Shown here in pieces: positions 10,839-22,406 of a stretch of 64,000 nt of DNA. A model generated the notes under the pieces. The model ran no database searches, was not told the DNA's origin, and saw nothing but the letters and a program-made list of their open reading frames with translations. The position numbers were made by a program, and so were the translations under genes. Source of the DNA: Ustilaginoidea virens (taxonomy: Eukaryota; Ascomycota; Sordariomycetes; Hypocreales; Clavicipitaceae). The stretch spans positions 5,890,001 through 5,954,000 of the forward strand of contig NC_057318.1 of the NCBI RefSeq assembly GCF_000687475.1, written 5' to 3'. Every line of letters starts with the position of its first letter. Within the stretch, counting starts at the first letter, position 1.

Positions 10839-12243
10839 TCACACCGTCTCGACTCTCTGCACAACCATGGCAGTGGCAGCGCCGCCGCCGTTGCAGATGG
10901 CCGCCACGCCGTACTCACCAGGTTTCAGCTGGTGAAGCAGCGTCGTGAGGATCCGCGAGCCAGAGCTTCCCAAGGCGTGGCCGAGCGAGATGGCCCCTCC
11001 CAGAGGGTTGACCTTTGCCCCCTCCAGACCCAGGATCTTCTGGTTGGCCAGGATGACGGCGGCAAAGGCCTCGTTAAACTCCCAGACGGCCACCTGTTCT
11101 TTGGAGATGCCGGCCCTCTCCAGGGCAATGGGAACGGCTTTGGCAGGGGCGACGGGAAAGTCAACGGGCGCCATGGCGGCGTCGGCGTAGCTGCAGATCT
11201 TGGCGAGGACGCGCGAGCCGGAGCCGTACTGTTGGGCCACGGCCTTGCTGCCCAGGACCAGGGCGCTGGCGCCGTCGTTCAACGTCGAGGCGTTGGCGGC
11301 CGTCACCGTGCCGCTCCCGTCGCGAACAAAGGCAGGCTTGAGCGTGGGGACCTTGTCAAACTTGACGTCCAGATAGCCCTCGTCGGTGTCGACAACCGTG
11401 TCGCCTCTGCGGCCCGGGACCGTCACGGGGACGATTTCGTCGGCAAAGGCCTTGCTGGCCCACGCCTTCTGCGCCCTCTCGTACGACTGGATGGCGTAGG
11501 CGTCCTGCTCCTCGCGGCTGATGCCGTGCTTCTTGACCGTGTTTTCCGCGCAGTTCCCCATGTGGAACTGCTGGTACACGTCCGTCAGCCCATCCTTGAT
11601 CAGCCCATCCTCCATCCTGACGTGGCCAAAGGCGGGCAGGCCGCTGGCGCGGGGCAGGTACAGGGGCACCTGCGACATGTTTTCCATGCCGCCGGCCACC
11701 TGGGCCTGAGCCAGGCCCATCTGGATGTTTTGCGCCGCCATGGCGACGGCTTTCAGGCCCGAGGCGCAGACCTTGTTGATCGTCGTGGCTTCCACCGACT
11801 CGGGGAGCCCGGCGAAGATGGCGGCCTGGCGGGCGGGGGCCTGGCCAACCGAGCCCTGCAGGACATTGCCCATGTAGACGTCCGTGATCTTCTCCACGGG
11901 CACCTTGGACTTTTCCACCGCAGACTTGATGGCAGCCGCGCCGAGCCTAGGGGCGGGAACGCTCAAGAACGACCCGTTGAACTGGCGTCGTGGGGGAGGG
12001 AATCAGCGAAACGGCGCGAGGGAAACGGCGCGAGGGAAACGGCACGAGCGGGTAAAAAAGACATTGGCGTATCTGCAAGAAACGAGGCCCTACCTTTGCA
12101 GTCGGCGTTCTCGAAGCGCTGAGAATGTACGCATCCTGAAGCTCTTTTCGAAGCGTGGCTCCGGTAGAGAAGGGGCGAGCTGTTTTCACATGCCAGCCGA
12201 GTTGGCTTCCCAGCCTGGGTAATCTGAGCTGTGCGACAGCCAT
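10839..12243 (-). CDS. ERG10: Acetyl-CoA acetyltransferase (thiolase II), mitochondrial form
   Basis: Two exons, 12243-12094 and 11981-10839, with a 112-bp intron (GTAGGG..CAG) in phase 0; 430 residues. Exon 1 supplies an Arg-rich presequence ([24 protein letters not shown]) and then the thiolase start [14 protein letters not shown]. Exon 2 opens with [18 protein letters not shown]. The acyl-accepting Cys is in [11 protein letters not shown] (about residue 122). The C-terminal [14 protein letters not shown] carries the catalytic His, and [12 protein letters not shown] the second Cys. The enzyme condenses two acetyl-CoA to acetoacetyl-CoA or the reverse. The presequence suggests the mitochondrial paralogue used in ketone and isoleucine catabolism rather than the cytosolic sterol-pathway one; that is inference, so the symbol follows the family. 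It is transcribed away from RAD6. Confidence 0.9.
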
Positions 12244-13013
12244 CTCTCGGGGCGGTAGCAGAGGAGGGAGCGGGATCCAATAATCGACACAGAAAAAGCG
12301 ACTTTCAGATCGCCGGGAAACGGCCGCCAAACGGTAAAAAACTAAAAACGAAAAGACGAGAGGGAGGAGGGAGACCTAGACACTTGGGGTGATGCTGGAG
12401 CTCTCGAGTTGGCTAGACTGGCACTGTACGGCACTGTACGGCACGTTCGGTACGCTCGGTACGCTTCGGCTTAGAGGGCTGACATGGGGAGGGGGAGGGG
12501 GCAAAACGCGGCAACGGGCTGGGGCATTCCGGGGAACGTGGGCGGCAACGGAACCGAGGTGGAGCTCCTCTACTTCATGGGCCGTCATCAATTTCTTCCG
12601 CTGCAATTATTAAGCAGCGATTGTTCCGCTGCTTTCGGCTGCTTTGGCCAAATTGTGACCGTGGGATTGCCAGAGATCCTGAGTTGGCGCTCCAGAAGTA
12701 CGGCATCCCCCCCATCCCGCCGCGTCACGTGATGAATCGCACCCCAAAGGGTCGATGTCTTGGTTGGCCCCGAAATTATAAGCATCTTTGATTGGTGGAC
12801 GACCGCTACTGCGGCGATTTCGGTCGGGGATCATGACAAACATCCCCAAGGCCCATTCATTGCTCACCCGTCAAACCCCGGCTCTTCGATCGCTTGTCCA
12901 AACACTTGCTCACCAGGAAGCCTGACACGCAACTGCCCGAGTCTGGAAACTCGCGTTTCCGCATCACCAGGCTCACCAGCTTCGCTCAGCTTCGCTGCTC
13001 CACCAGCTCCAAC
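12244..13013. promoter_or_regulatory. Divergent promoter region between thiolase and RAD6
   Basis: 770 bp shared by two genes transcribed outward. Contains the imperfect tandem array GGCACTGTAC/GGTACGCTC at about 12418-12468 and a poly-G/A patch near 12486-12500. No gene supported. Confidence 0.5.
12418..12468. repeat. Imperfect ~10-bp tandem array (GGCACTGTAC / CGGTACGCT)
   Basis: Two exact copies of GGCACTGTAC, then degenerate copies GGCACGTTC, GGTACGCTC and GGTACGCTTC, in the shared thiolase/RAD6 promoter. No known site recognised. Confidence 0.6.
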
Positions 13014-13719
13014 ATGTCTACCGCGGCTCGTCGCCGTTTGATGCGTGACTTCAAGGTTTGCCGCTGGCGGCACCCAGCACCTCACCCTCGGCTCACTTGA
13101 GCGCGGACTAATCATCTGCTACAGCGTATGCAGACAGATCCTCCTGCAGGCGTCTCTGCCTCCCCTATTCCCGACAATGTCATGACGTGGTCTGTTCTCC
13201 CTTGCCGTCCCAGCGGCCATGATCTGGTTGTCTCTGTATCCCTGGTGAGCGGCGCCGAGTTACTGACGCGGGCGGACACCAGGAACGCCGTCATCATCGG
13301 CCCGGCCGATACGCCGTTCGAAGACGGCACCTTTAGACTCGTCATGCAGTTCGAAGAGCAGTACCCGAACAAGCCGCCCCAGGTCAAGTTCATCAGCCAA
13401 ATGTTCCACCCCAACGTATACGCCACGGGGGAGCTCTGCCTGGACATTCTGCAGAACCGCTGGAGTCCGACCTACGACGTGGCTGCTGTGCTGACGAGCA
13501 TCCAGAGGTATTGAGGGTGCCAAAAACGGCTTTGTCTGCGCGCCGGTTTCCGAGAGGGGGCATGTGCTAACTAACTCGCTCGCTGTGGGTGGCAGTCTAC
13601 TCAACGACCCAAACACAGGATCTCCTGCCAACGTCGAGGCCTCGAACCTGTACAAAGACAACCGCAAAGAATACACGAAGCGAGTCAGAGAAACAGTAGA
13701 GAAGAGCTGGGAGGACTAG
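13014..13719 (+). CDS. RAD6: Ubiquitin-conjugating enzyme E2 (RAD6/UBC2)
   Basis: Four exons: 13014-13055, 13125-13189, 13283-13507 and 13596-13719. The joined product is 151 residues, the expected length for fungal RAD6 without the acidic tail of budding yeast. It starts [21 protein letters not shown] and carries the active-site Cys88 in [17 protein letters not shown]. It ends in [17 protein letters not shown]. With its E3 ligases this E2 modifies histone H2B and PCNA (transcription, post-replication repair) and works in N-end-rule turnover. Intron 2 (93 bp, donor GTCTGT) has no in-frame stop, so its retention would insert 31 residues after TW36. Intron 3 has a clear GCTAAC branch site. Phase and family sequence agree at all three junctions. 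Confidence 0.97.
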
Positions 13720-14816
13720 CTGGCTGGCTGGCTCTTGCGTGCCAACTCGAGGATGGGCGAATTCAGGAACGAGGGGATGCATGCCTGCGTGGGTGCGTTC
13801 ATGCATGCATTGGGCATTGTTTGCATACGCGGAATGGGCGGGATGCTCGGACATGTTGGCGACGCATGCATGCTCCTGGCAAATCCTGGCCTGACAAGGT
13901 TTGAACATTAGTGGGCAGGGCGTTTTTGGTGTATGGTATTGAACTGATTGTATCAAGGGGCCGCATTTCAGAAGAGCATGAAATACACAGCTACTTTTTT
14001 TTTTTTTGTTTTTCTTTTCTTTTCTTTTCTTTTCTTTTTTTTTTCTTTGCCTTCAGAGTGCTCCATCTTGTCCCAGCCTTGTGCCTTGCTACTACATGTT
14101 CTTTTGTTGTTTCCGACATCCGAGTTCATCCCCGTGTCATGAAACAAATCATCAACTGATGCCACTAGTTGAATGGGCTTGGGGAGTTGGGACGGACTGG
14201 GCAGCCGATGACACGAAGCTGCGCTGTGCTGAGCTAGAGGCTCGGCTGAGCTGGGCTGAGCTTCGAGAGCTGGCTGCTGGTTCACTGACGCCTCGGTTAC
14301 TCTGCCTGTTCCAAAGGGGCCAATCTGGGCGTGGAGCTATTGATGTATTGACGCCACTGAGGGCCGCCAGGCTCTCGCTGGCACAAGCCGCGCGCCAGGC
14401 TTGAAGGCTGCCAAGTCCAGGTACCAGTTGACCACCACCGCCACCAAAACCGCCACCAAAACCACAACCACCACGCAGCCTGGTGGCAGCCGCAGTCCAA
14501 CACTGAACCGCCCAACAATCCATCCCCCCTCCTCCAAGCAAGGGCCGCGTTTCTTCTCAAGGCTCGAGGCTGGTCTTGCGTTTTTTTCAACCCTTTCTGT
14601 GTCTGCTTCCACAATACCAACCCGGCCTTGTCTGGTCTGAATCCGGTCTCTTCCCACCCCCCCCCCATCCCCCAGGCCACTCCTTATCGCCTGGCCTGGC
14701 TGGGGCCGTCGCCCGCGCCCACCGCTTCCCCGACATCAAACCGCCCTTCAAGCTCGCTCTCCCCGTCCTTCACAACCGCAGGCTGCGACCACGACGCCAG
14801 CCCACCCCCCAAAACA
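13720..14816. other. Gene-free region between RAD6 and the kinesin gene
   Basis: About 1.1 kb: the RAD6 3' end with GCATGCAT-rich sequence (13777-13870), a poly-T then TTTTC microsatellite (13995-14043), CTGAGCTGGGCTGAGC-type short repeats (14230-14270), CCACCAAAACC repeats (14433-14470), and a C-rich leader before the kinesin ATG. No supported gene. Confidence 0.55.
14009..14035. repeat. TTTTC pentanucleotide microsatellite
   Basis: About five TTTTC units flanked by poly-T. Confidence 0.85.
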
Positions 14817-17800
14817 ATGTCTGCCAACAGCATCAAGGTTGTGGCCCGGTTCCGGCCGCAAAACCGGATCGAGCTCGAGTCTGGCGGCAAGCCCATTGTT
14901 ACCTTTAGCTCCGAAGACTCTTGCTCGCTTGATGTACGACGACGCTCATCTACACCCGCCCCCCTCCCCCCCCTCCTCTCTCTCTCCCCCCACCATAGCA
15001 TCCTAAGCTTCTCGCTTGCTCGCTCCCCCCCCCCAGCCGACCGTCCGGGCTGTGCAACTGTGCACGGGTCCAATGCTAACCTTGCCTGCAGTCAAGAGAA
15101 GCCCAAGGCTCATTCACTTTTGACAGAGTGTTTGACATGGGCTGCAAGCAGCAGGACATTTTCGACTTTTCCATCCGACCTACCGTCGACGATATCCTCA
15201 ATGGCTACAACGGAACCGTCTTCGCCTATGGCCAGACCGGCGCTGGCAAATCCTACACCATGATGGGCACCAACATCGACGACGAGGCAGGCCGAGGCGT
15301 CATTCCCCGCATCGTCGAGCAGATTTTTGCCAGCATCATGTCCAGTCCCGGCACCATAGAATACACTGTGCGCGTCAGCTACATGGAGATTTACATGGAG
15401 AGAATCCGGGACCTGCTGGCCCCCCAGAACGACAACCTGCCAGTCCACGAAGAAAAGAACCGCGGCGTGTACGTCAAGGGCTTGCTGGAGATTTACGTGT
15501 CGAGCGTGCAAGAAGTCTACGAAGTCATGAGAAGAGGAGGCAATGCTCGAGCCGTTGCAGCCACCAACATGAACCAGGAGTCGTCGCGATCGCATTCCAT
15601 ATTCGTCATCACCGTCACCCAGAAGAATGTTGACACGGGCTCGGCCAAGAGCGGTCAGCTCTTCCTGGTCGACTTGGCCGGCAGTGAAAAGGTGGGCAAG
15701 ACGGGTGCGAGCGGACAGACGCTGGAAGAGGCCAAAAAGATCAACAAGAGCTTGAGCGCTCTGGGCATGGTTATCAACGCCCTCACCGACGGCAAATCCT
15801 CCCACGTCCCCTACCGAGACTCGAAGCTGACGCGAATCCTGCAAGAGTCGCTGGGCGGCAACAGCCGAACCACCCTCATCATCAACTGCTCCCCCAGCAG
15901 CTACAACGACGCCGAAACGCTGAGCACCCTGCGCTTCGGCACCCGAGCCAAGTCCATCAAGAACAAGGCCAAGGTCAACGCCGAACTCAGCCCTGCCGAG
16001 CTCAAGATGCTGCTCAAGAAGGCCCAGAGCCAGGTGACCAACTTTGAGGGCTACATCGCCACCCTGGAGAGCGAAGTCCAGCTGTGGCGATCCGGAGAGT
16101 CGGTTTCCAGGGACAAGTGGGCGCAGCCGGGCGACGGCGTCGCGGGTGCGAGGGTGGAGCCAAAGGCTGCCCGGCCGTCGACGCCGTCTCGCCTCGCCGC
16201 CGAGAGCCGCTCGGAAACCCCGGGGGCCATAGAGCGTGCCTCCACCCCGAGCTTGCAGCTGGACAAGGACGAACGCGAGGAATTCCTGCGCCGCGAGAAC
16301 GAGCTGCAGGACCAGCTCGCCGAGAAGGAATCCCAGGCCACCGCCGCCGAAAAGGCCCTGCGTGAAACAAAGGAAGAAATGAGCTACCTCAAGGAGCATG
16401 ACAGCAAGCTGGGCAAAGAAAACGAGAGGCTCACCACCGAGACCAACGAGTTCAAGATGCAGCTCGAACGCCTGACCTTTGAAAGCAAAGAAGCGCAAAT
16501 CACAATGGACGCCCTCAAGGAGGCCAACTCGGAACTGACGACTGAGCTCGACGACGTCAAGCAGCAACTGCTGGACATGAAGATGAGCGCCAAGGAGACT
16601 GGCGCAGCCTACGACGAGAAGGAGAAGCGCAAGGCCGAAAAGATGGCCGAGATGATGGCCGGTTTCGACCTGGGAGGTGACGTGTTCAGCGACAACGAGC
16701 GCTCCATCAGCCAGGCCATCCAACACGTCGACAAGCTGCACGAAATCAGCGTCATGGGCGACAACATTGCCCCAGAGGAGCTGAGCGATATCCGCGCCCG
16801 CCTCGTGGAGACGCAGGGCATCGTGAGGCAGGCCGAGCTATCCATGTTTGGCACGTCATCCACCGAAAAGGACTCTCGGCGAAAGTACGAGCTGGAAGAG
16901 AAGCTGGAGGCTTTGCAGCAGCAGTACGAAGAGCTTCTCACCAAGAGCCTGGCCGAGAGCGATGCCGAGGAGGTCAAGACGCTACTAGAGAAGGCCTATT
17001 CAAGTCGGCAGACGACGCAGGCGCAACTAATCGAGGAACTAAAGGCAGATGCCGCCCAGAAGGTGAGCGAGAACTCGCGAATGAAGATGCTCATCGAGGG
17101 CCTCCAACACCAGGTCAAATCCGGCGGGGCCGCGCCCACCAGCACCACCAGCACCACCACCGCCGCCGCCGCCGCCACCAACGGCAAGACGGTTCAGCAA
17201 CAGATTGCCGAATTCGACGTCATGAAGAAGAGCTTGATGCGAGACTTGCAAAACCGCTGCGAGCGCGTGGTGGAGCTCGAAATCTCGCTGGACGAGACCC
17301 GCGAGCAGTACAACAACGTGCTGCGGTCCTCCAACAACCGAGCTCAGCAGAAGAAGATGGCGTTTCTGGAGAGGAACCTCGAGCAGCTTACGCAGGTCCA
17401 GCGACAGCTTGTGGAGCAAAACTCTGCCCTTAAGAAAGAGGTTGCCATTGCCGAGCGCAAGCTGACGGCGAGAAACGAGCGGATCCAGAGCCTGGAGAGC
17501 CTTTTGCAGGACAGCCAGGAGAAAATGGCGGCTGCCAACCACAAGTACGTCTCGCACCCCGTCCAGGTAGTAGCAGTGACGTTGCATGGTTTCGAGCTGA
17601 CGACTAATCCCCCTTGCTCCCTCGGTTTTCCCCCCCATACAGATTCGAGGTTCAGCTGGCGTCTGTCAAGGAGCGTCTGGAAGCAGCCAAGGCTGGAAGC
17701 ACAAAGGGCATCCTCAACGCTTCCGGCGCAGGCTTTAGCTTCAACAATGCTGGGAGCCGTATCGCCAAGCCTCTTCGCGGAGGCGGCGGCGGCGGAGGCG

Positions 17801-17883
17801 CGGCAGGCGCCCCGGCGCTGCAGACGCTGCAGACCGAGGGCGTTGCCAGCAAACGAAGCAGCTGGTTCTTTAACAAGTCGTAG
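14817..17883 (+). CDS. KHC: Conventional kinesin heavy chain (kinesin-1)
   Basis: Three exons, 14817-14933, 15092-17544 and 17643-17881+2, with introns of 158 and 98 bp; 936 residues, close to the 928 of the Neurospora homologue as I recall it. The N-terminal motor (about 5-330) has the P-loop GQTGAGKS (86-93), the switch I block NMNQESSRSHSIF, switch II LVDLAGSEK, and the neck region after FGTRAKSIKNKAKVN. Long coiled-coil segments follow, then the globular tail ending GSRIAKPLRGGG..KRSSWFFNKS. Fungal kinesin-1 is a plus-end microtubule motor acting without light chains in hyphal tip growth, vesicle and dynein transport. The first intron is C-rich with a TGCTAAC branch site; the second has a donor AAGTACGT and acceptor ATACAG. 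A Gly run near the C-terminus is encoded by GGC/GGA repeats. Confidence 0.96.
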
Positions 17884-18754
17884 AAGTGCACTGCACGTGG
17901 TTTTGCTTTCTTACAGGCGTTTACGAGTGGCGAGCAACAATCCAAGAAGGCGACATCCCACGTCTGGTTCCCCCTGGTCGTTTCGTTTCGTTTCGTTTTG
18001 TTTCTTTGTTTCTTTCTTTTTTTTCCCCATTGTGGCCAGGTTGTCCATCTAAAAAGATTTGTTTTCTCGCTGCTTTCATCACGTCTTGTCCCCCATCGTT
18101 TCCAGTACCCTGTCGACTGTTTCTCCTTTGTGATTTTTGTTTTGCAGGACCCCCGGTGAGGGGAGTTTTCATGACTACGCGCCCCCCCCCCTCTCTCTCA
18201 TTACGACCCGGCAGTTTAGAAAGATAAGACTAGACATGGACGACGATTGGATGTTACGACATGAAGCCTTGAAGAAGTACTGGACGTTTTACCGTCTAGA
18301 CCAAGGGGGGGGAAGGGGGGTTGTTGAGTTCTGGGGAACCGTAGGGGCTGGCAGTGAATAAAGTAAACACGGTGGTGGAGTCGTGAAATGACGGAGTTTG
18401 GTGGCAGAGAAGAGCGGTCATGATTGTAGAGCTCACGCATCCATGCAGTCAATAATAGCACCGAGATGTAGGAACGATTTTCAAACGGGGTCTTTTGCCA
18501 ACCACGAGGGAGTGACAAGGACAAAGAAAGTCTCACGGAGCTGCATGACGGAGCTGCACGACGAAGACTGGAGCGAGAAAAAAACAGCTGTACAGTGCTA
18601 TAAAAACCGCGAATCGATAGGGAGAGTGAAAGGAAGACGCCGTTGAAGCGAAACCCAGCCTTGAGGCCACAGTCCCATCTACCCCGGCCGAGAGTACAGG
18701 TGCCAAGTTTCGGCGGAACAGGCAATCAAAAAAAAAAAGCGAGACGGCAGACGG
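17884..18754. other. Convergent spacer between kinesin and the membrane-protein gene
   Basis: 870 bp between two 3' ends. T- and C-rich (TTTCG and TTTC repeats 17987-18022; CTC repeats near 18180-18200), then G-rich 18305-18320 and A-rich near the right end. No gene supported. Confidence 0.55.
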
Positions 18755-19930
18755 CTAGAGCACTTCCTTGCTGTGCTTGGCGACGAAAATGATCTGAGGA
18801 ACAAGGAGGGCCGTGAAGACAACCAAAGCCGTCATGGTGATGGCAAACATTTTCAGGTAGAGGGTGATGAGACGGCGCCAAGCGGTCTTGCTGTACGTGG
18901 TCCAGGCATCCATAACAGTGGCGTAGCCCTTTCCTCCGACAACCTCGGGCTCAACCTTGGCCTGGAAAGAACGGTCAAAGGGGATGATGGTGGACTGGTC
19001 GACCGGCAGAAGCGAGGCTTGCACGCGGACGAGAACGACGTAGGCGGGGACGGTGACGAAGACGGAGCAGGCAATCGTGACGACGGCCAGGACGAGCGTC
19101 TTGACGAAGAAGCCGGCGCCGAGGGCGTCGACGTCCATGGGCTCGCCGAACCCGGACCGGGGAAGCCGGAGGCCCATGGCCAGCGCGAGCGCAAGGGGGA
19201 TGAAGCGCGCGACGTGGCTGGCGAACCAGAAGATGGTGACGGCCTGCCACGTAGCGTCAAAGGTGCGCCGGAAGGGAGGCAGGCGCGCCCAGAAGGGCAG
19301 CGGAGAGGGCTCGGAGATGACGACGTGCACCCAGGCGGTGCTGAGCTGGACCAGGGCCAGGGCGGCGAGGAGGGTGGCGACGGGGACGAAGAGGCCGCCC
19401 AGGGCGCCGGTGAAGACGCCCACGAGGACCGAGGTGAGGAGCACCTGGGCGAGGAAGCAGAAGAAGCCGCGGAAGTTGGCCGACACGCCGCCGTTGGCCA
19501 GGAGGAGGCGGTTGATGGCGCGGAAGGAGGACGTGACGGTGCGGGGGGGCTGGCCGCCGCCGCGGGTGACGGGGCCTCGCTCGGCGGCACCGGCGGACGG
19601 GTCGCTGAGGGAGAGGGGCTCGTAGGCGGGGGGGTTTTCGTCCTCGATCATGGCGAAGACGGGGTAGATGAGCTTGAGGGTGTACTCGAACTGCGTGGAT
19701 GGGAAGGACGGTGGTTAGCGACGTCGGGGACGTGATGGGAGGCCGTGGAAGGGGGCCGTTTCCAGGAGCAGGGAAAAAAAAAAAAAAAAACTCACAATCA
19801 GCATCAGCGGGACGAGGAGCAAAAGGTTGGCGAGGACGAGGAGCACAGTCCACGGCGGCAGCTCGTAGCCTCGAATGTCATGGCCGCCGCCGCCGCCGCC
19901 GTCGAGGCCGCGCTTGAGGGAGAAGTGCAT
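18755..19930 (-). CDS. Conserved fungal multi-pass membrane protein of unknown function
   Basis: Two exons, 19930-19796 and 19690-18755, with a 105-bp intron (GTGAGT..CAG, poly-T in sense); 356 residues. The N-terminal part has a Gly run, then RGYELPPWTVLLVLANLLLLVPLMLI as the first membrane segment. The join leads into FEYTLKLIYPVFAMIEDENPPAYEPL, and at least four more hydrophobic segments follow (for example FCFLAQVLLTSVLVGVF, TLLAALALVQL, AVTIFWFASHVARFIPLALALA, TLVLAVVTIACSVFVTVPAYVVL and a last one before the C-terminus). I recall fungal homologues carrying the database name ubiquitin carrier protein, but there is no UBC fold or active-site Cys motif here, so that name is not supported. 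Function unknown; it shares a divergent promoter with PPM1. Confidence 0.75.
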
Positions 19931-20490
19931 GGTCGACGGGTGGAGGCCCCGGGAACGGAGCCAGCTGCTTTCGGGATTCCTGTCAAGGTAGTAGGCAGAG
20001 ACAGAGGCAGAGGCAGAGGCAGAGGCAGCAGATGCATCAAAAGGACGGCGAAAACAGGGCATCCAAGCCTGGAGGCAGCAGGTTTGAGCTCGCAGCGCCA
20101 AGCCGACGGACGGGGTTTATGTGGGTTTTATGCAATTAACTGTCAGCACTGTGCAGGCCGGGTTATGCCGGGATTTCCTTTCCTTGCCAGTGGCTGAAGC
20201 AGTCAATTGGAGCAGTACGTGGCCGTGGCTGTGCAGCCCCACTGGGTAAAAGGCCCAGCAGGCTGCATGTGCATGTCGACGGGGTTTGGCGGGGCAGCTG
20301 CCGCCACCTGTCGGAAAAGCGGGGGCAAGCGGGCGGCCCAACGCGCAAAACGGGGAGACGGCGACGACGGCGAGGGCCATGATGATGGCGAGGACGATGG
20401 GTTCAAAGTTTCACCAGCCTTTGCCTCTACCTCTTGCTCTTGCTCTTGCTCTTGCTCTCTTTGTCGCGCGGCCCGACTCTTCTCTCGACA
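19931..20490. promoter_or_regulatory. Divergent promoter between the membrane-protein gene and PPM1
   Basis: 560 bp with two hexanucleotide microsatellites, AGAGGC (about 19994-20028) and CTCTTG (about 20431-20458), the second lying in the PPM1 leader just before its ATG. No gene seen. Confidence 0.5.
20431..20458. repeat. CTCTTG hexanucleotide repeat in the PPM1 leader
   Basis: Four to five CTCTTG units ending about 30 bp before the start codon at 20491. A very similar run occurs upstream of the dehydrogenase gene (about 40210-40232). Confidence 0.85.
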
Positions 20491-21668
20491 ATGGCCGCGC
20501 CCTCGATCCCCAACCTTCTGTCCCTCAAGGACGGCGGCCGCGGCAGAGGCAGAGGCAGACGGCCGGCTGGCCCGCCCGACTCTTCTTGTCCGGGCGTCTC
20601 TCCCGATGTCGCGGTTCAAGGCACCGACACCGACGCAGCCGTGTCTCGCCTCAGCGCCGTCGACCTGGGGTACCTGGACGACCCATACGCAAGGCTGTTT
20701 GTGTCGGGGCCGCCGACGAGGCGGCTGCCCATCATCAACCGAGGTCAGCAGCTCGTCTTTTGCTTCCGCTCCCTCGGGCGTTAGCTTTCTCCCCCCCCCC
20801 CCCCCCCCCCCCCCCGCGTCGGTGACGACAACGCTGACGGCCGTTTGCAGGGACGTACATGCGGACGACGTGCCTCGACGCCATGATTGCGGCCTTTCTC
20901 TGCCACAACGGCGCCCGTCCCAAGCAAATCATCTCCCTGGGCGCCGGCAGCGACACCCGGCCCCTGCGCCTGCTCCAGAAGCCCGGGGCGCAAACCATCG
21001 TCTACCACGAAGTCGACTTGGAGCCGACCTGCCGACGCAAGCTCGCCGCGGCCCAGTCGTGCCCGAGCCTGCGGCAGATATTCAAGGACCACAGCATCCG
21101 CGACGACGGCGGCGGCGGCGGTTCGTGGAGCGCCGAGCCGCGCTGGGGCGGCGAGTACCGCTGCCACGCCCTGGACCTGCGCGACCTGGCCAAGACGACG
21201 GCCAGCCTGCCGCGCGGCATGCGCGCCGACCTCCCGACCCTCGTCCTGTCCGAGTGCTGTCTGTGCTACCTGGGCGCCCGGGAGTCGGAAGACGTCCTGC
21301 GCTTCTTCAGCGCCCGGATAGGCGACCTCGCCGCCCTGCTGTACGAGCCCATGCCCCTCGACGACGCCTTCGGGGCCATGATGATGGCCAACCTGAAGGC
21401 TCGCCACATCTACATGCCTTCCCTGGACAAGTACAGGAACCAGCGGGGCCAGCTCGCGCGGCTCGAGCAGTCCGGGTTCGAGAGCGTCGGCTGCGCCACC
21501 ATCGACAAGGCGTGGGACGAGTGGGTCGACAAGAGCGAGAGGGAGAGGGTCGACGGGCTGGAGGGGCTGGACGAGGTGGAGGAGTGGAAGTTGCTGGCGG
21601 CGCATTACCTGGTGGTTTGGGGGGCCCGGGGGGTCACTTTTGGATCCCTGGGCGACCGGACCATGTGA
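20491..21668 (+). CDS. PPM1: Leucine carboxyl methyltransferase 1 (PP2A methyltransferase)
   Basis: Exons 20491-20743 and 20851-21668 around a 107-bp intron with a 25-base C run; 356 residues. The join restores [22 protein letters not shown], a family hallmark. The SAM-binding motif is [17 protein letters not shown], followed by [14 protein letters not shown] and the acidic [15 protein letters not shown] block; the C-terminal [16 protein letters not shown] also fits. The enzyme methylates the C-terminal leucine carboxyl of PP2A-type catalytic subunits, favouring assembly of some holoenzymes. A Gly run (GGGGGS) and a variable Arg/Gly-rich N-terminus come from GC-rich repeats. The start at [13 protein letters not shown] was preferred to an upstream in-frame ATG that begins with a leucine repeat encoded by the CTCTTG array. 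Confidence 0.92.
20791..20815. repeat. Poly-C tract of 25 bases in the PPM1 intron
   Basis: Twenty-five C on the sense strand, about 35 bases before the acceptor CAG. Confidence 0.95.
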
Positions 21669-22406
21669 CCACCCAGCTTCTGCTGCCTACATGTAATGCT
21701 GGGCATTCCTGCACGCCCTTGCAGGTCTTGAAAGTCTTGAACGGAGTCAGGCTGTTTGTCGCGACCAACAAATGTTTCCGAGTGGGCGGCGGGTGACGAG
21801 AAGCCAACTTCAAGGCCAGTCACGTGGCCGCACATGGGTAGCGCGAACTGCGCAAGTACCTAGGTACATAACACTTTTAATATGTACATGCGGAGCAACT
21901 ACAGGGGAGACTTGCAGGACGCTAACTTATGAATAATGAATGCCCGCCCAACTAACGGGGCAGCCAGCTGTTCCTCGCCCAGCCAACGAACCCGCGAGCT
22001 CGAGACACCAGACAGGCAGGCATCAGCCAGCCCTCCAGACTCAGCAACGCAAGCATCGCACCGCAGATCGTGGGCATCGTCTCCCTCGCTACCTAGCCTA
22101 GATTTGCCCGGCGGCCTGGCACTAGAACCTCCCCCGGTCGTCGTCGCTCGACGCAATCGCGCGGGGGAAAACCCCCGGAGCCGCTCACTCGCTTCGCCGG
22201 CAAAGGCACCCTTGCCGTCTCGTTCTGTCCAGGGAGGCGGGCGGACCTACCGCAGCCATCAGCAGCGTCTGCCGCAGGCGGCAACCTGGCTCCCGCCAGA
22301 CCACAGACGTCCCTCGCCCAGCCGGTCCGTGAGCGGGCGGGAGGCCCAGGAAGCCAGGACGAAGCCGCCTTGATCGGTTCCAGCAACGTCGTCGAGCTTG
22401 GCCAGC
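21669..22406. other. Spacer between PPM1 and SPT3
   Basis: 738 bp in tandem orientation: the PPM1 3' end with one TACCTAGGTAC copy (21858-21868), then the GC-rich SPT3 promoter and leader. Open frames in 21936-22386 have no recognisable content. Confidence 0.55.

Noticed and set aside
10716..12122. 468-codon open frame opposite the thiolase gene
   Set aside because: GC-rich antisense of a strong thiolase gene; composition is unlike a protein and it has no motif.
15110..16741. 543-codon open frame opposite the kinesin motor
   Set aside because: Shadow of the kinesin coding strand; the sense frame has all kinesin motifs.
20207..21796. 529-codon plus-strand frame overlapping PPM1
   Set aside because: It overlaps PPM1 in another frame and reads through its intron; low-complexity Arg/Pro composition.
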